From Achromobacter deleyi (GTDB taxonomy: Bacteria; Pseudomonadota; Gammaproteobacteria; Burkholderiales; Burkholderiaceae_B), in NCBI RefSeq assembly GCF_016127315.1, contig NZ_CP065997.1:4464001-4528000 (forward strand): 64,000 nucleotides of DNA. The letters are read 5' to 3'. Positions 62,129 to 64,000 of this stretch are shown here, one piece after another. The translations under genes were made by a program, and so were the position numbers. Numbering within the stretch: the stretch's first letter is position 1; each line of letters starts with the position of its first letter. The notes beneath the pieces were generated by a model, which did no database searches, was not told where the DNA came from, and worked only from the letters and a program-made list of their open reading frames with translations.

Positions 62129-62313
62129 CACGCGGTGCTCTCCCGTCGACAGTCCACACGAATCGCGCGCGTGCCATGCGCATCCCCCTGGCGCAACCCT
62201 GCGTAACATCTCTCGACTTATGCGATGTAGAATAGCAACAACAATGCGCATGAGAATAGTTCGCATTAAACTTCCTTTCGCCTTGTTTCACCCCCCTGCG
62301 AAAGGAAGTCATC
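62129..62313 (+). promoter_or_regulatory. Upstream region of the fourth TonB receptor, with Fur-like palindrome
   Basis: The palindrome at 62243-62267 has arms AATGCG/CGCATT around CATGAGAATAGTT and matches the Fur-box type expected in front of a siderophore receptor gene. An AAAGGAAG ribosome-binding site lies just before the ATG. No other gene is seen in the gap after the PLA2-like gene apart from the remnant. Confidence 0.6.
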
Positions 62314-64000
62314 ATGCAAGACCCGCGGCCCGCTGGCCCCATCCGCTCCGTCCGTCCACGCGCCACCCTGAGGCGCACCACCAGCCTGGTGTTGATGGCG
62401 TTAGCCAGCGGCGCCGTCCTGGCCCAGGAGAGTGGTGTCGCCACCTTGCCCGCCGTGCAGGTCCAGGCTGACGGCGATCCGACCACCACCGAGGGCACCG
62501 GTTCCTATACCCCGCGCGCCACGTCCGCCAGCACCGGCCTGCCGCTGTCGTTGCGCGAAACCCCGCAGTCGGTCACCGTGGTCACGCGCCAGCGCATCGA
62601 AGACCAGGACATGCGTTCGATCACCGACATCCTCGGCAACACCCCCGGCATTTCGGTGCAGAACTACGACAGCGAGCGCTACACCTTCAGCTCGCGCGGC
62701 TTCGCCATCAGCAACTACCTGTACGACGGCGTGCCCACCAGCTTCGATATCGGCTACGCCGGCGGTGAGTCATCGCTGGACTCCATCATCTATGACCGCG
62801 TCGAAGTGGTGCGCGGCGCCACCGGCCTGCTGACCGGCGCCGGCAACCCGTCCGCCTCGGTCAACCTGGTGCGCAAGCACGCCACCAGCCGCGAATTCAA
62901 GGCCGACCTGAGCGTCAGCGCCGGCACCTCGGACGCCTATCGCGCCAGCGCCGACCTGTCTTCGCCGCTGAACGCCAGCGGCAGCGTGCGCGGCCGCATC
63001 GTCTCGGCCTACCAGGACAACCACTCGTACCTGGACGGCTACCAGAACCGCAAGAAGGTCTTCTACGGCGTCGTCGACGCCGACCTGACCGCTCGCACGA
63101 CGTTGAGCGTCGGCTTCAACTACCAGGACAACCAGCCGCGGCGCAGTAGCTGGGGCGGCTTCCCGTTGTGGTACGCCGACGGCGGCCGCACCGACTGGAA
63201 ACGCTCGCTCAACACCGGCGCCGACTGGACCAAGTGGGCCAGCACCACCGAAGGCGCCTTCGCCAGCCTGGAGCACCGCTTCGACAACGATTGGCGCGTG
63301 CAGGCCAGCGTCTCGCATTCCAAGCACGAAATGGATGGCAAGCTGCTCTACCTGTACGGCTGGCCCGACCGTAGCACCGGCCTGGGCATGGGCGCCTCGG
63401 CCCAGCGCTACTACGGCGACCGCAAGCAGAACAGCCTGGATATCAAGGCCTCCGGCCCCTTCTCGTTGTTCGGCCGCCAGCACGAAGCGGTGGTCGGCGC
63501 CAGCTTCACCCGCCAGTACGCCGAATTCTTCAACCGCGGCGCGGTCTCGCCGGCGCCGATCGGCAACTTCCTGGAATGGGACGGCTCGTACCCCGAACCG
63601 CAGTGGAGCGACACCGCCACCCTGGCCAGCCGCTACACCACCAAGCAGGCCGGCTGGTACGGCGCGCTGCGCTTCAGCCTGGCCGATCCGCTCAAGCTGA
63701 TCGTCGGCGGCCGCTACAGCACGTGGAAGACGGACTCGGTCGGTTTTGGCGGCGGCAGCCGGCAGGCGTTCGACAAGGACGCGTTCGTGCCCTACGCGGG
63801 CCTGCTGTACGACATCAACGAGAACTACACGGCCTATGTCAGCTACACGGGCATCTTCAACCCGCAGAGCTTTCAGGATCGCAACGGCAGCTGGCTCGAT
63901 CCGCTGGAAGGCAAGGCCTACGAGGCGGGGGTCAAGGGCGAGTTCCTCGACGGCCGCCTGAATGCGTCGGCGTCCGTGTTCCAGGTCAACCAGGACAACC
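62314..64000 (+). CDS. TonB-dependent siderophore receptor (incomplete at window edge)
   Basis: The first 562 residues are visible. Signal peptide (SLVLMALASGAVLAQ), plug with TGLPLSLRETPQSVTVVTRQRIEDQ, DILGNTPGISVQNYDSERYTFSSRGF, DRVEVVRGATGLLTGAGNPSASVNLVRKH. Barrel strands follow with paired aromatic girdles and CAD-like outer loops up to the edge. It lacks the STN domain. It resembles FhuE/FpvA-type receptors for hydroxamate or coprogen-like siderophores and is clearly a different subfamily from the three upstream receptors. Confidence 0.9.
   Translation, partial: MQDPRPAGPIRSVRPRATLRRTTSLVLMALASGAVLAQESGVATLPAVQVQADGDPTTTEGTGSYTPRATSASTGLPLSLRETPQSVTVVTRQRIEDQDMRSITDILGNTPGISVQNYDSERYTFSSRGFAISNYLYDGVPTSFDIGYAGGESSLDSIIYDRVEVVRGATGLLTGAGNPSASVNLVRKHATSREFKADLSVSAGTSDAYRASADLSSPLNASGSVRGRIVSAYQDNHSYLDGYQNRKKVFYGVVDADLTARTTLSVGFNYQDNQPRRSSWGGFPLWYADGGRTDWKRSLNTGADWTKWASTTEGAFASLEHRFDNDWRVQASVSHSKHEMDGKLLYLYGWPDRSTGLGMGASAQRYYGDRKQNSLDIKASGPFSLFGRQHEAVVGASFTRQYAEFFNRGAVSPAPIGNFLEWDGSYPEPQWSDTATLASRYTTKQAGWYGALRFSLADPLKLIVGGRYSTWKTDSVGFGGGSRQAFDKDAFVPYAGLLYDINENYTAYVSYTGIFNPQSFQDRNGSWLDPLEGKAYEAGVKGEFLDGRLNASASVFQVNQDN

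Noticed and set aside
1..64000. CRISPR arrays, insertion sequences, tRNA or rRNA genes
   Set aside because: No regularly spaced direct repeats, transposase motifs, terminal inverted repeats or cloverleaf sequences were recognised by eye.

Overview
The window is about 64 kb of GC-rich chromosome, roughly two-thirds G+C by eye. It fits a betaproteobacterium of the Alcaligenaceae (Bordetella/Achromobacter type). The grounds are a filamentous-haemagglutinin two-partner secretion pair, three Bug-type tripartite-tricarboxylate solute-binding proteins next to CoA-linked catabolic genes, many LysR regulators and four TonB siderophore receptors. This is inferred from gene content only. I saw no rRNA, tRNA, CRISPR array, insertion sequence or phage genes.

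Layout. 1-2514 (minus): truncated FHA-like exoprotein and its FhaC/ShlB transporter. 2932-6430: a REC-AraC response regulator overlapping a 7TM hybrid histidine kinase. 6474-11248: LysR with a divergent DHA2 exporter, an O-methyltransferase, and a TetR-SDR pair. 11268-13648: two overlapping genes for membrane-anchored proteins with a His...Cys permuted-papain-like domain (one is DUF4105/Lnb). 13783-17660: NCS1 permease behind a GntR-like palindrome, an alpha/beta hydrolase, and a divergent MurA paralogue. 17810-18875: an AT-richer islet with a secreted HIU-hydrolase and a secreted HbpS/GlcG protein. 19117-28275: another DHA2 exporter, an SGNH hydrolase, several hypotheticals, an EF-hand protein, a decayed NAD(P)-binding gene, a nuclease, LysR and an NmrA-like reductase.

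28337-43242 is an iron-uptake region. Two paralogous TonB receptors carry nearly identical upstream leaders and flank a winged-helix/TPR regulator, an NAD(P)-binding protein and an AhpD-like protein. A diguanylate cyclase and a FecI-FecR-receptor signalling set follow. 44050-57984 is a catabolic region. A plus-strand set (two Bug proteins, flavin reductase, GST, carboxymuconolactone-decarboxylase-like protein, amidohydrolase) converges on a minus-strand set (CaiB, enoyl-CoA hydratase, CaiB, a double acyl-CoA dehydrogenase, Bug, LysR). A divergent FMN alpha-hydroxyacid dehydrogenase closes the block.

58149-62128 is the most unusual part. A secreted SH3-like protein gene is followed by two decayed copies of its own 3' end, interleaved with orphan genes. 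One orphan is a secreted beta-propeller-like protein. The next encodes a phospholipase-A2-like protein whose calcium-loop reading frame is broken by one in-frame TGA. It looks like a decaying effector/immunity-type accessory island, but that role is inference. The window ends inside a fourth TonB receptor behind a good Fur-like palindrome.
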